Below are positions 36,493-46,174 of a DNA stretch of 64,000 bases, piece by piece; the first letter of the stretch is position 1, and every line of letters begins with the position of its first letter. Source of the DNA: Gimesia benthica (GTDB taxonomy: Bacteria; Planctomycetota; Planctomycetia; Planctomycetales; Planctomycetaceae); assembly GCF_009720525.1 (NCBI RefSeq), contig NZ_CP043930.1:4558501-4622500 (forward strand), in the 5' to 3' direction. The position numbers and the translations under genes were made by a program. Below the pieces are notes generated by a model. That model was not told the DNA's origin. It saw only the letters and a list, made by a program, of their open reading frames with translations, and did not search any database.

Positions 36493-37833
36493 ATGTACGC
36501 CTTTCATAAGGACAATCAGTTACCGCTGCGATTCACATCAGAACGCCGCACTGGCTTTACGCTGGTCGAGCTGCTGGTCGTGATTTCCATCCTGGCGATT
36601 CTGGCCGTGATGACCGTCTCTTCGATCAATCTGGCACTCTCCAGCGATGTGACCCGCAGTGCCTCACGACAGGTTCAGTCTTACCTGGCTGGTGCCCGCG
36701 ACCGGGCCATCTACGCCAAGGAACCCCGGGGGGTTCGTTTCCTGGTTGACCCGAATAATCCATCGATGGTCACCAGCATGGTTTATATCGCGCCCAGCCC
36801 CGACTGGAGCCAGGGGGTCATTCGCCTGGAACGCATCGACACCAATACCGATGGTACACCCGATACGATTCTGCATGTGCGTGGTTCAGGTACTGACTGG
36901 AGTTTCCTTTACAACCGTGGCCAGCTCGTGGATGGTGCCCGCATCAAGATCCCCGGCGATGCCAGCGGTTCCTGGTACACCATTAATCTGAATCAATCAC
37001 CCGTGACCGGCGGAACCGAAATTCTGCGTCTGACCACAGCTTACCGGGATCCAGGGACGTCCGATTCCTCAGAAGTAGTGGCATTCGCACCGGGCAGTGG
37101 TCCCTCGACTTATCAACTGGAGCTGCCCCCTGTGGTGCTTTCAGGAGAAGAGCCGACACTGCTTCCCAATAATACCTGCATCGACCTCGATCGTTCCTAC
37201 CTGCCCGCCAGCTGGCGGATTACAGGTGTGTCCGGCGGTGATGATGGTCAGCCCGGCAAATCCGGCGTTAATGATGATGGTTCAGGCGGGACTGATGACA
37301 ATGGCGAATACCTCTGGCCCGGATCAGATGATATCCGTCTCTATTCCAGCCAGCTTGACCTGATGTTTTCACCCCGCGGTTCCGTTTCCGGCAGCGAAGC
37401 GGGAGGGGGCAAGATTCATTTCGTCATCGATACCATTGAAAATGCCCGGTCGACCTGGCTCTCAACCACCGACTATTTTGAGGGAGACCGCGTGCTTATA
37501 CCCGCCCGGTACATCACGCCCGGTACCCTCGATTGGGATATGAATTTTAAACCTTACGACCGTATTTATACGGCTGTGTCTTCCTCCGGCACGAGTGGCA
37601 GCAACCCTTCCATTTTCATGGGAGCAACTGCTCGCACCGAAGGCGCCACCTTTACCGATGGCGGTGTCACCTGGAAAGTGGAATTGAATTCGACACCCTC
37701 TCTGCTTTCTATCTTCACCCGTACGGGGAACGTCAGCGCGTACCCGCTGTTCTTCGATAACGCGGTCAGCGTTCCTACCGGACAGGCACCTGATGTCTTT
37801 TACTATGCAGAATCCGGGGAGACCGCCAAATGA
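36493..37833 (+). CDS. Prepilin-type minor pseudopilin (GspH-like)
   Basis: A 446-residue protein. The class III signal is 'RRTG|FTLVELLVVISILAILAVMTV' (about 17-40). 'ASRQVQSYLAGARDRAIYAKEPRGVRFLVDP' right after the hydrophobic helix is the hallmark of GspH/FimT-type minor pseudopilins. The exported part is far longer than GspH (about 170 residues) and carries Asp-rich loops such as 'DTNTDGTPDT' and 'DDGQPGKSGVNDDGSGGTDD'. A strong GGAGGAAGG lies eight to ten bases before the ATG. The stop overlaps the next start by four bases, implying coupled translation. Confidence 0.88.
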   Translation: MYAFHKDNQLPLRFTSERRTGFTLVELLVVISILAILAVMTVSSINLALSSDVTRSASRQVQSYLAGARDRAIYAKEPRGVRFLVDPNNPSMVTSMVYIAPSPDWSQGVIRLERIDTNTDGTPDTILHVRGSGTDWSFLYNRGQLVDGARIKIPGDASGSWYTINLNQSPVTGGTEILRLTTAYRDPGTSDSSEVVAFAPGSGPSTYQLELPPVVLSGEEPTLLPNNTCIDLDRSYLPASWRITGVSGGDDGQPGKSGVNDDGSGGTDDNGEYLWPGSDDIRLYSSQLDLMFSPRGSVSGSEAGGGKIHFVIDTIENARSTWLSTTDYFEGDRVLIPARYITPGTLDWDMNFKPYDRIYTAVSSSGTSGSNPSIFMGATARTEGATFTDGGVTWKVELNSTPSLLSIFTRTGNVSAYPLFFDNAVSVPTGQAPDVFYYAESGETAK

Positions 37834-39134
37834 AAATATTCCGTTTCAAATCAGGCCAACCCGTTCTCCGCACTCCCGGTTCACAGCAACGCGCTGGTGT
37901 GACGCTGATGGAAGTTCTCATGTCAGTCATGATCATGAGCATCGGCGTGGTTTCCCTTGCGTCCCTGTTTCCGATTTCCATTCTGCGGGGAGTCCAGGCG
38001 ACTCAGCTCACAAACGCGACCGTACTGCGTTACAACGCGGAAGCACTCATCGATTCCTTCCCGACTCACTTTGTCTTCGATCCGGATGGCACTCTGAATG
38101 CGAACGGGCATATCGCCCATCAGCGGGCAAACCGCAAATACGTGGTGGATCCCCTTGGTGCATACTATGCCTCACTGGATGGGACTGGTCTCGAAGCCCG
38201 GTTCGGCAACGATGGATCCAGCAGCCCATTTCCTAACATCCGACGCTTCAATGCAGGCCTGACGACACAGCTGCAGGCGTTGAATTTCTTCACTCAGCAG
38301 GACAGCTGGGATGAACTTTATTCCGGAATTCCTGCCGCGATCAACGGTGCACGCGACACGGTTACGATCGATGCCAACGATATCGCTTCCGGGGTTGTGA
38401 ACCTGGATGAAGTCTCTCAGATCTTCACCCCGGCAACCGGGTCGGCCGTCGGTGGACGGATTCTGATTTACGATACCACCGGTAAACAGATCCAGGAACG
38501 TTTCATTACCGGCGCGAATATCAACAGCGGGGCAGCGACAATCAGCTTCTCTGATCCGCTGCCCAACAACGGTTTGTATGACAGTATTTCCAAGATCCGT
38601 CTGGAGACACTCGATCCACAATACTCCTATCTGCTGACCGTCCGTCGTTCGATTGCCAGCGATATCGCATCGGTCGATGTCGTGGTGTTCTTTCGTCGCA
38701 ACTTCTCACCCGAATTTGAAGCGGTTCACGAAGTCGAAAACTTTGTCGCCCAGTGGTTGCCAGGTCCCGACGGGGACTGGGGGATCTCGGGGGTGGATGA
38801 CGACAACGATGGTTCCACCGACGAGCAGGCAGGAGAGCAGGGGGCCGCTGGGTCCGATGATTACCGGCGGCGTGCCTTCCGCGTTCGCTTTAACACGAAT
38901 GTGGATCCACCCAATCTCAAGCGGGGCGGTTATGTCTTCGATACCATCAACGCCCGCTGGTACCGCATTCAGAAAGTGGATAACTATCCGATCGGTAGCC
39001 CCACAGCAGATATCACACTGGATCAACCCATCATTCAGTCAATCAACCCCAGTGCAGATGACACACCGGCTCCAGGTCTGATCCTCATGCCGCACGTCGT
39101 ACAGGTTTATCCGTTAGGCAATAAAACACGCTAG
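37830..39134 (+). CDS. Prepilin-type minor pseudopilin (GspI/PilV-like)
   Basis: A 434-residue protein with the signal 'QQRAG|VTLMEVLMSVMIMSIGVVSLASLFP' (about 18-45), in which Met-Glu-Val and the following helix resemble GspI/PilV. 'ATQLTNATVLRYNAEALID' continues the N-terminal helix. The long exported domain includes 'GVDDDNDGSTDEQAGEQ', another candidate calcium loop. It starts within the stop of the GspH-like gene (ATGA overlap). Confidence 0.85.
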   Translation: MKIFRFKSGQPVLRTPGSQQRAGVTLMEVLMSVMIMSIGVVSLASLFPISILRGVQATQLTNATVLRYNAEALIDSFPTHFVFDPDGTLNANGHIAHQRANRKYVVDPLGAYYASLDGTGLEARFGNDGSSSPFPNIRRFNAGLTTQLQALNFFTQQDSWDELYSGIPAAINGARDTVTIDANDIASGVVNLDEVSQIFTPATGSAVGGRILIYDTTGKQIQERFITGANINSGAATISFSDPLPNNGLYDSISKIRLETLDPQYSYLLTVRRSIASDIASVDVVVFFRRNFSPEFEAVHEVENFVAQWLPGPDGDWGISGVDDDNDGSTDEQAGEQGAAGSDDYRRRAFRVRFNTNVDPPNLKRGGYVFDTINARWYRIQKVDNYPIGSPTADITLDQPIIQSINPSADDTPAPGLILMPHVVQVYPLGNKTR

Positions 39135-39186
39135 TATTTGAAATCAATTATGACAGTCAGTCATTCGTTATAAAGTGAAGTTATTT

Positions 39187-40800
39187 ATGAACACCTTTCA
39201 CATCAGACAACAGGGCCATACAGATCGCAGCGCCGCCAACCGCAGCGTCCGCGCCGGTTTTACGCTGGTCGAAATGCTGGTTTCGGTCGCCCTGGTGCTG
39301 CTGATGATGTTGATGTTTACCGAAATTTTCCAGCTGCTCTCCGGGTCGATGACCACGCAGCGGGGGATTTCCGAAAACGATCAGCGGGAACGACTGCTGG
39401 TCACCGTGCTGAAAGCAGACCTGGATAGCCGTACGTTCCAGTACCTGCTCCCATTCAGTAACTTCCAGAATTTCACGACCCCGGCAGGCGTCAGTCCCGC
39501 TCCCACCGATCCCCGCAGCTATCTGTACCACAAAGAGGATCGCAAAGGTTACTTCTACATTTCGGAAAATGATCCGAACGACGATACGGATGATTTCATT
39601 CAGTTCACGGTTTCCCGTTATGCGAATCCGTCTCGCGCAGACGACACCGAAGATTTCTATTACGGCAAAGCCGTCGATCTGAGTGGTCGTGCCCCCAGTG
39701 GTGGAACGACTCTGTCACGCCATCCCAACCAGCCGGAAGCCGATGACGGTCGGATTGTCGCCGATGGAACGTCGCAGTCTTCTGCAGCCGAAATCTCCTA
39801 CTTTTTGCGGGGCAGCAATCTCTATCGACGGGTCATGCTGATTCGCGAACCACTGGCGCTTTCCAGCACGCAGACGGCACAGCCTATAGCCTCAGATAAC
39901 AATAGTACGCCCTTCTTTCTGAGGTCAACCAGTACTCCTGGTCCTCTGTATGGGGAAGCATATACTTCCGGCGACAATTTCTGGCGTGATTTTGACTTCT
40001 CGGCATTTACGGATGTCGTGACCGATCCGACCACACCGTATGCTCGGTTTCATAATCTGAGTGAGCTGAAAAACAACGATCCGACCGGAAGTGAGGTTCT
40101 GTTCCCGCTGGGCATGCCCCAGTACCGTTTCGGTTTTAATCATGATATGTCTGGCAGTAGTGGTGGCCTCTCACGGGAATTCGTACCCAGTTCTGCCGGT
40201 TCAAACCCGGAACTGTTTATCGGCCGTTTCACCCACGAAGAGACTTCACATCGGCACTTCAATTATCCGCAAGATGCGACAGATTCTTCCATCGGTGGTG
40301 GCGGCAATCCCATGGATCCGTCCGGCCCCTCCCTGCTGGTCAATCCCAACGATCGTGTCATCGACCTGCTCCGCAACGGATCGCGTCGCTCTGAAGACCT
40401 GGTGCTTTCGAATGTTCGTTCGTTCGATATTAAGGTCTTCGATGACGGTGCTCAGGATTATGTGGACATCGGCGGTGCGAGTGCAGTCCGCTTTGCTCCG
40501 GGCGCACGTCAGAACACGGTTCATGGCAACAATGTATTTCAGAATGTATTTGATACCTGGCACGTTCGGGCTGTCTCCAGTGGTGGCGATCAGGATCCAC
40601 CTTATCCGATGTTGTCCGATTCAACAGTTTCCGCTGTTGCGCCCCAGGTCCCCGTTTACGATCTGGCCAACCAGACACCAGTTCCCAGGGCTTCTCCCCT
40701 GACATCGATTCGCATCGAAATTCGCTACGAAGATCAATCCAGTGGACAGCTCAGGCAGATGACCCTCATTCAGCCGTTGCGGAATAAGGGTGAAGGTTAA
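39187..40800 (+). CDS. Prepilin-type minor pseudopilin (GspJ-like)
   Basis: A 537-residue protein with 'RAG|FTLVEMLVSVALVLLMMLMFTEIF' as class III signal and helix (about 20-48), then 'RGISENDQRERLLVTVLKADLDSRTFQYL', which resembles the GspJ N-terminal helix. The exported region is very long for GspJ and rich in Asp, Asn, Ser and Pro. I chose the ATG at 39187, preceded by GTGAAG; a GTG at 39175 would add four residues. The order G-like, H-like, I-like, J-like, K-like follows that of classical type II secretion operons. Confidence 0.85.
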   Translation: MNTFHIRQQGHTDRSAANRSVRAGFTLVEMLVSVALVLLMMLMFTEIFQLLSGSMTTQRGISENDQRERLLVTVLKADLDSRTFQYLLPFSNFQNFTTPAGVSPAPTDPRSYLYHKEDRKGYFYISENDPNDDTDDFIQFTVSRYANPSRADDTEDFYYGKAVDLSGRAPSGGTTLSRHPNQPEADDGRIVADGTSQSSAAEISYFLRGSNLYRRVMLIREPLALSSTQTAQPIASDNNSTPFFLRSTSTPGPLYGEAYTSGDNFWRDFDFSAFTDVVTDPTTPYARFHNLSELKNNDPTGSEVLFPLGMPQYRFGFNHDMSGSSGGLSREFVPSSAGSNPELFIGRFTHEETSHRHFNYPQDATDSSIGGGGNPMDPSGPSLLVNPNDRVIDLLRNGSRRSEDLVLSNVRSFDIKVFDDGAQDYVDIGGASAVRFAPGARQNTVHGNNVFQNVFDTWHVRAVSSGGDQDPPYPMLSDSTVSAVAPQVPVYDLANQTPVPRASPLTSIRIEIRYEDQSSGQLRQMTLIQPLRNKGEG

Positions 40801-40878
40801 CAGACACAACTCAGCAGGCAATTTCCCCAATGTGCCGAATCCGGGCCACGGCCTTTGGTCACTTTGGGAGGTTTTGAG

Positions 40879-43800
40879 ATGAAACCCATGAAGCTTAAAC
40901 AAAAACAGAACAATGAGACTCAGCTGAACCGGTCCCGTCGCGGATCGACGTTGCTGGTCGTGATCGCCCTGTTGGCGATGCTCTCCCTGCTCGGGGTGGT
41001 CTTCTACACCTTCGCAGCCCAGGAAGAACGCAGCGCGCAGTACTTCACAGAAGCCTCGCTCAACGAAGCCGACCCCGGCCTCGATGCCGACGTTCTGTTC
41101 AACTGGGGTCTGGAGCAACTCGTCAAAGGCCCCGAAGACAATCTCTATAACAGCGCCCTGCATGGGAAATGGCATTCGATGCTTCCCAAAATGTTTGGCT
41201 CCGACCTGCACCCGTTTACGGGGCGGGGAATCAATGTTGTCATGGATGACAGTGGTTCTGCAAATCCTGGACGGGTTTTTGTTGACCAAGATTATAATGG
41301 GACGGCTGACTTAAACGATCTTCTCTCCATAAATCACAGTCGGGCTGCTCATAGGGGAACGCTACCTTCCGCGTTACAATCAGGGAATATTCCTGAGCCC
41401 GATGTCGATTATACGGCCCCCGATATCAATAATCTGTTCCTCGCGTATGATGGTTACACACTGCTGAACGGAAACTGGCGTCGTGTTGTTATCCCTTCAT
41501 TCTTGAGACCTCAACTGTTACGTAATATATCAACTGGTGATCATGTAAATGACTGGTATGAAAATGATGGTTCGGTACTTGCCGACGAAGAAACTACGAC
41601 GCGCGTGATGCGCCCTCACCCAAGGCATGTCTTCGTCGCTCCCAATGGAACAGCCTCTGCGACCCCGCGATTCACAAGCTCGTTTCCTTTTCAGCCGCTG
41701 ACGAATCCCGGTGGAAATGCCACCATGCATGGCGAACTGGGGATCTTCACGAATTCCTTCAACCTCGGAGCTCCGGTCGTCGAACTTGATGTCGACAACG
41801 ACAGCGACGGTCTGCTGGAAGGGATCTGGATGGACCTCGACTTTCCGCCGATTCAGAGTCCCAGCGATCCAACCAAATATATTCTGCCGCTGTTCTCGTT
41901 TACCGTTTACGATATGGATGGTCTGGTCAACCTGAATACGGCCGGTAACATGCGACGGCCCGGCGATATCGATCTGAACTACACTCCCAGTAATAATTTC
42001 TTTGGTGAGCACAGCTCGATCTATACCGACAAGTATCTGTTCCTCTCCCGGTCCAACATGGGGCTCTCCTCACCCGGAGAAGTCAATCCCCAGTGGGTAC
42101 TCAATGCCCGTCCGGAACTGGAAACCTCGGGCGGCGATTTGAAATCATCCGCCTCAGCAGCCGACGTCTTCCAGCAGCATCGTCTGTTCTTCGGCGGCTA
42201 TCCTTATCCACATGGTGCCATCGCTTCACCGCGTGCTTATGCAGGGGCAGGCGACTTCCAGACGGCGTACGAAAACACCCGGGACTGGCGTGAAGTTTCG
42301 AACATGGAATACTTCTTCCTGAACTTCGGACGGCCCGAGTTCAGTCTGCCCAACCCGATCGCAAATGGAACTCAGAGCGACGTCATCGATCTCTACGCCG
42401 GTCGCTGGGGCGAACCCAACCGGATGTACGATGCACTCCGCACCAATCCCACAGACAATATCTACATCGTTGATGCCAGCGGTTCCCCCGTGGTCGCCTT
42501 CCCGCGAGCCGGACAGACCCTGGTCGATGATAACGCCAACCGTTACGAAGGGGGCGTCCTCAGCGGATCCCTGGCGGGCAACCGGGCGAACGTGCATTCC
42601 TTCATGCATCCCCTGGCTTACAACGGTTCGGGACGAACCAACAAAACCGGTGCGAGCTACCGTCAGGCTCTGGTTGGCTATAACGGCTGGAAAGGCTATC
42701 AGGATTTCGAGATTGCCGGCGGCATCCGTTACAACAGCGGACTGACCTTCTTCAAAAATTCGGTCGCCGATTCCTCAGCGAATTTTGGCGTCCTGATGGA
42801 CGATGCTGATGAAATTACCGTCGACATGGAAAAGGTACAGCGGCCTTACGACGAACCTTTCACCCCCGACGATCTGGCCTTTCTGCATATGAGTCAGACC
42901 GACCAGGATGACACGGGCGTTAACTCCCGCCTGGAAAACCTGCTTCCGTTCAACTTTGGCCGGGCAGCAACGATCAATAAACGTGGTAATCAGATTCGTA
43001 AAAAATTCACCACGATGAGCTGGGATCGTAAACAGTTCGGCATGACCGTCATTCCCGGTTTTCGTGAATATGAATTCGATTTTTCACGCCAGGAATTTCC
43101 ACCATTCAATACTCTTTCATCCAGACTGAATCCGTTCCGTCCGCCTTTGAAGGAACTGTTGTACGTCAAGCTGAACGATACCGATACGACGAAGCAGCGT
43201 CTGCAGATGAAGCTGAACCTCAACGAAGTTCTGGTTTACGAATCAACGGGTACGGGACGTGTCGTGACGACTCGCCCCTTGACTCCGCACCCGGGTGAAG
43301 ATGTCGACAATGATGGTACTCTCGATCCGGGAGAAGACCTCAACGGCAATGGCGTACTCGATGGCCTGGCTGCCACCGCGATCAATAGCGGCTGGTATGG
43401 ATTTAACCTGCCAGCCTATCCACCAACGACTGTCCAGCAACAGGAATTCTGGGCCCGCTACGATCGTCAGTTGATGGCCCGTGATATTTACGTTCTGTTG
43501 TATACTCTCGGTGGGGGTAATAATGCTCTGGATTACCGAGCTGATAACTCGGGTAACGCTCTCTACACTGATGCCCAGCTCGAAGAGATGGCCCAGTTCG
43601 CTGTCAATGTGGTTGATGCCCTTGACCCTGATGATGTGATTACCCGTTTCGAGTATGACAAAAACCTGGCTGATGGCTGGGGACTGGGAGATAACGCATA
43701 TCATACCGGCGACGAATCCACGCTGGCCTCTGCACTGGGGGTTCCCAGCCAGGCTGCCCAGCGGGGTATTGTATATGGTGTCGAAGCGCAGAAACTGACT

Positions 43801-45885
43801 CTCGGCGAATTTCTGGCAATCAAAGCTCCCAGGGTAGAAGACTCGTCCTCAAATCCGGTCAATCATGACGCGACCGAATACGATGATGAAAAAGATCGCT
43901 ACTTCTCTTACATCGAGCTGCGAAATGCGAGTACCCGCACCGTCAGCTTTGCCAACGATGGCTGGCAGATTCGTCTGGAACCACGCACCGATGGAACTGG
44001 TATCAGCGGTGACTACTCAGATCTGGACAGCCTTGCCCCTGATCCTGTCTTGAACGATACTCACAAACGACGTGTCACTCTACGGAGTGGCGCAGTGGGT
44101 GGCGGCGGAATCTACAGTATTCGTTCCGCGGGCGACAATGAAAACATGGACCCGATGTCGGGGATGCCGCGCGAGAGTTATTTCCGCGTCGATCCTAACT
44201 TCTCGGGGGGCTCACCGACTTATTCGACAATCGTTCCCCGGGACATCACGACTCCTGCCACGGACCTGATTACCGACGACGATACCAGCGAATTCCAGAT
44301 GACCACGGAAGCCGATACGGTTACCACGATGGCCAATCGGGGCGATTTTCTGAATGGATCAAATACAGATGCAGGCAGCACGAATTTCAGTGATCTGACA
44401 TTCATTGTCCGTCTGATGCGTCGGGCCCATCTGGGGCGTGCCGCCCCGGGTTTAAGCAATACTGCCGATAACGCAGACAACCCATGGGTTGAAGTAGACA
44501 GTATGGTCATCAACAACATGAATGAGTTTGCGTTGCAGGAATCAGACATGAGCACGCAGATTCAAACTCAGTTGAATCAGTTGCAAAGTTTTGAACGGTC
44601 ACAACCACTCTATGCACGTGGTGCTGGTGAAGCGTCGCATGCTGCAGGCAGTTCCGGTACAGGTTATCGTGCCAACACCGTGGGGACGACGAACTCCAAT
44701 ACCGGTGCTGGTAATCTGGGCGCTGACGGGTTGCCTGGGATCGCGACCTTCGATGATGATGGTGACTCGACTCCCGATAACGCTGCGGAACGCGGTTGGG
44801 CATTTTCTGATGACCGCCCTCGTTTCGATATCTGGCAACCTCATTTTGACCGTGACTTCGCGTCTGTGGTTGACCTGTTCTCAATTCCGGTTATCGGACC
44901 TCATCGCGTGACACGCGATCTGGCCACGGAAGCAGGCTGGCAGACTAGAACTGACACGACTACGAATGTCGATCGGGCCAATGATGTTCGCTTTGCAGGC
45001 ATTCAGAAGTTCCTGGATCCGAATGGTCCCGATGATAATACTAGTGTCATAAGTGATGACAATCGCTGGTATCGACTGCTCGACTTCGTGGAGGTTCCCA
45101 CACGAGCCCACCTGCAACTGGGAAATCCTTTGGCAGATCCTCGCGTACCAGGACGCATCAACCTGAATACGATCCGGCACCCTTCAGTGCTGGCAGCGTT
45201 GCTGGATGATTCCGATGCCTTTTTACTGAATCTGGCGATCAATGATCAGAACCCACCACTGGCTGCACCACATCTGGGTGGTGCTAACTGGTGGGAGCAG
45301 TTCCAGAATTCACGCGATCCGAAGTGTTACAACATTCCCGGTATTACTTCTGGAAATGAACCCCATATTCCTGGGAGTCCCAAGGTGGTCGGTGAGCAGG
45401 CAGTACCGTTCCACGGCTTGCATCACGGTTTGAGTAATACCGTCGATGAACTGCGTGAAAAAACCATCTACCGCAGTCTGCCGGCGGATGCTGGTAATAA
45501 CAACAGGCGATTACTGTTCGAAGTCGCCACTGGGTCAGAACACCTGGGTACGGCTGGTCCGTTAAACAAAGTTGACTTCCATACGCGAAATCGTCTGTTA
45601 TCCAAGATCGCTGCGAATACGACAACACGGAGTAACACGTTTGTGGTATTCATGTCGGTCGCTTACTTCGAAGCCTCTGGCGCAGGGACCACGACGTATG
45701 GCAGTCCGGTGCAGATCGGGGGGCGACTGTCACCCTTTGATGCGACACGAACCGCGAACCAGCCTGACTATCGAGGCTTCTTCGTCATCGACCGGACGCG
45801 GGCAGAGCAGGCATTTGAACCCAGTACGGGTAAATTTGACCACTGGAAAAACCTGATTCGTTATCGCCATACGATTCAACAATAA
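40879..45885 (+). CDS. Giant GspK-like pseudopilin (1668 residues)
   Basis: The N-terminus is 'RSRRG|STLLVVIALLAMLSLLGVVFYTFAAQ' (about 19-48): a prepilin-type helix without Glu at +5, the feature that marks GspK, the tip pseudopilin of type II secretion. The remaining 1600 residues form a huge exported part, about five times the usual GspK length (about 300). It contains 'DVDNDGTLDPGEDLNGNGVLD' (808-828), which looks like a pair of dockerin/EF-hand-type calcium loops, and further Asp-rich loops at 'DNDSDGLLEG' and 'DDDGDSTPDNAAERG'. 'GRINLNTIRHPSVLAALL' near residue 1425 resembles the helix-hairpin-helix-like element of GspK. GGGAGG lies seven bases before the ATG. It is last in the cluster. 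Confidence 0.85.
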   Translation: MKPMKLKQKQNNETQLNRSRRGSTLLVVIALLAMLSLLGVVFYTFAAQEERSAQYFTEASLNEADPGLDADVLFNWGLEQLVKGPEDNLYNSALHGKWHSMLPKMFGSDLHPFTGRGINVVMDDSGSANPGRVFVDQDYNGTADLNDLLSINHSRAAHRGTLPSALQSGNIPEPDVDYTAPDINNLFLAYDGYTLLNGNWRRVVIPSFLRPQLLRNISTGDHVNDWYENDGSVLADEETTTRVMRPHPRHVFVAPNGTASATPRFTSSFPFQPLTNPGGNATMHGELGIFTNSFNLGAPVVELDVDNDSDGLLEGIWMDLDFPPIQSPSDPTKYILPLFSFTVYDMDGLVNLNTAGNMRRPGDIDLNYTPSNNFFGEHSSIYTDKYLFLSRSNMGLSSPGEVNPQWVLNARPELETSGGDLKSSASAADVFQQHRLFFGGYPYPHGAIASPRAYAGAGDFQTAYENTRDWREVSNMEYFFLNFGRPEFSLPNPIANGTQSDVIDLYAGRWGEPNRMYDALRTNPTDNIYIVDASGSPVVAFPRAGQTLVDDNANRYEGGVLSGSLAGNRANVHSFMHPLAYNGSGRTNKTGASYRQALVGYNGWKGYQDFEIAGGIRYNSGLTFFKNSVADSSANFGVLMDDADEITVDMEKVQRPYDEPFTPDDLAFLHMSQTDQDDTGVNSRLENLLPFNFGRAATINKRGNQIRKKFTTMSWDRKQFGMTVIPGFREYEFDFSRQEFPPFNTLSSRLNPFRPPLKELLYVKLNDTDTTKQRLQMKLNLNEVLVYESTGTGRVVTTRPLTPHPGEDVDNDGTLDPGEDLNGNGVLDGLAATAINSGWYGFNLPAYPPTTVQQQEFWARYDRQLMARDIYVLLYTLGGGNNALDYRADNSGNALYTDAQLEEMAQFAVNVVDALDPDDVITRFEYDKNLADGWGLGDNAYHTGDESTLASALGVPSQAAQRGIVYGVEAQKLTLGEFLAIKAPRVEDSSSNPVNHDATEYDDEKDRYFSYIELRNASTRTVSFANDGWQIRLEPRTDGTGISGDYSDLDSLAPDPVLNDTHKRRVTLRSGAVGGGGIYSIRSAGDNENMDPMSGMPRESYFRVDPNFSGGSPTYSTIVPRDITTPATDLITDDDTSEFQMTTEADTVTTMANRGDFLNGSNTDAGSTNFSDLTFIVRLMRRAHLGRAAPGLSNTADNADNPWVEVDSMVINNMNEFALQESDMSTQIQTQLNQLQSFERSQPLYARGAGEASHAAGSSGTGYRANTVGTTNSNTGAGNLGADGLPGIATFDDDGDSTPDNAAERGWAFSDDRPRFDIWQPHFDRDFASVVDLFSIPVIGPHRVTRDLATEAGWQTRTDTTTNVDRANDVRFAGIQKFLDPNGPDDNTSVISDDNRWYRLLDFVEVPTRAHLQLGNPLADPRVPGRINLNTIRHPSVLAALLDDSDAFLLNLAINDQNPPLAAPHLGGANWWEQFQNSRDPKCYNIPGITSGNEPHIPGSPKVVGEQAVPFHGLHHGLSNTVDELREKTIYRSLPADAGNNNRRLLFEVATGSEHLGTAGPLNKVDFHTRNRLLSKIAANTTTRSNTFVVFMSVAYFEASGAGTTTYGSPVQIGGRLSPFDATRTANQPDYRGFFVIDRTRAEQAFEPSTGKFDHWKNLIRYRHTIQQ

Positions 45886-46110
45886 AACTACCGTTTTGCC
45901 CGGCCTGTCGAACTGGACAAGTGGGTATAATTGATAAATCTGACACAACTGGGAGGGGGAAAGCCATGTTACCTGAGTGAACAACTTCGGTTGCGGGCCA
46001 CTGGGTAAAGTCAACAGGGGTGGATGTTTACAACGTCTGTTCCGATCAGGCAGGTTAAAGCCGGAGAAGCGTCGGATTCCTGTCAAAACACGTCGAATTA
46101 GAGTTTGTTT
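45886..46110. other. Intergenic region between the GspK-like gene and the DUF1559 genes
   Basis: About 225 bases before the promoter described next. I see no gene and no strong terminator hairpin. Confidence 0.45.
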
Positions 46111-46139
46111 TTGCTACTTGTAAACAAGTAATATATAAT
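46111..46139 (+). promoter_or_regulatory. Promoter with a palindrome in its spacer, upstream of the first DUF1559 gene
   Basis: TTGCTA (46111-46116) and TATAAT (46134-46139) are 17 bases apart. The spacer is largely the inverted repeat TACTTG-TAAA-CAAGTA (46115-46130), a possible operator. Transcription would start about 30 bases before the coding start. Confidence 0.55.
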
Positions 46140-46174
46140 CAGTTTGAACCGTATTCTTAGTGAGGAGAATGACA

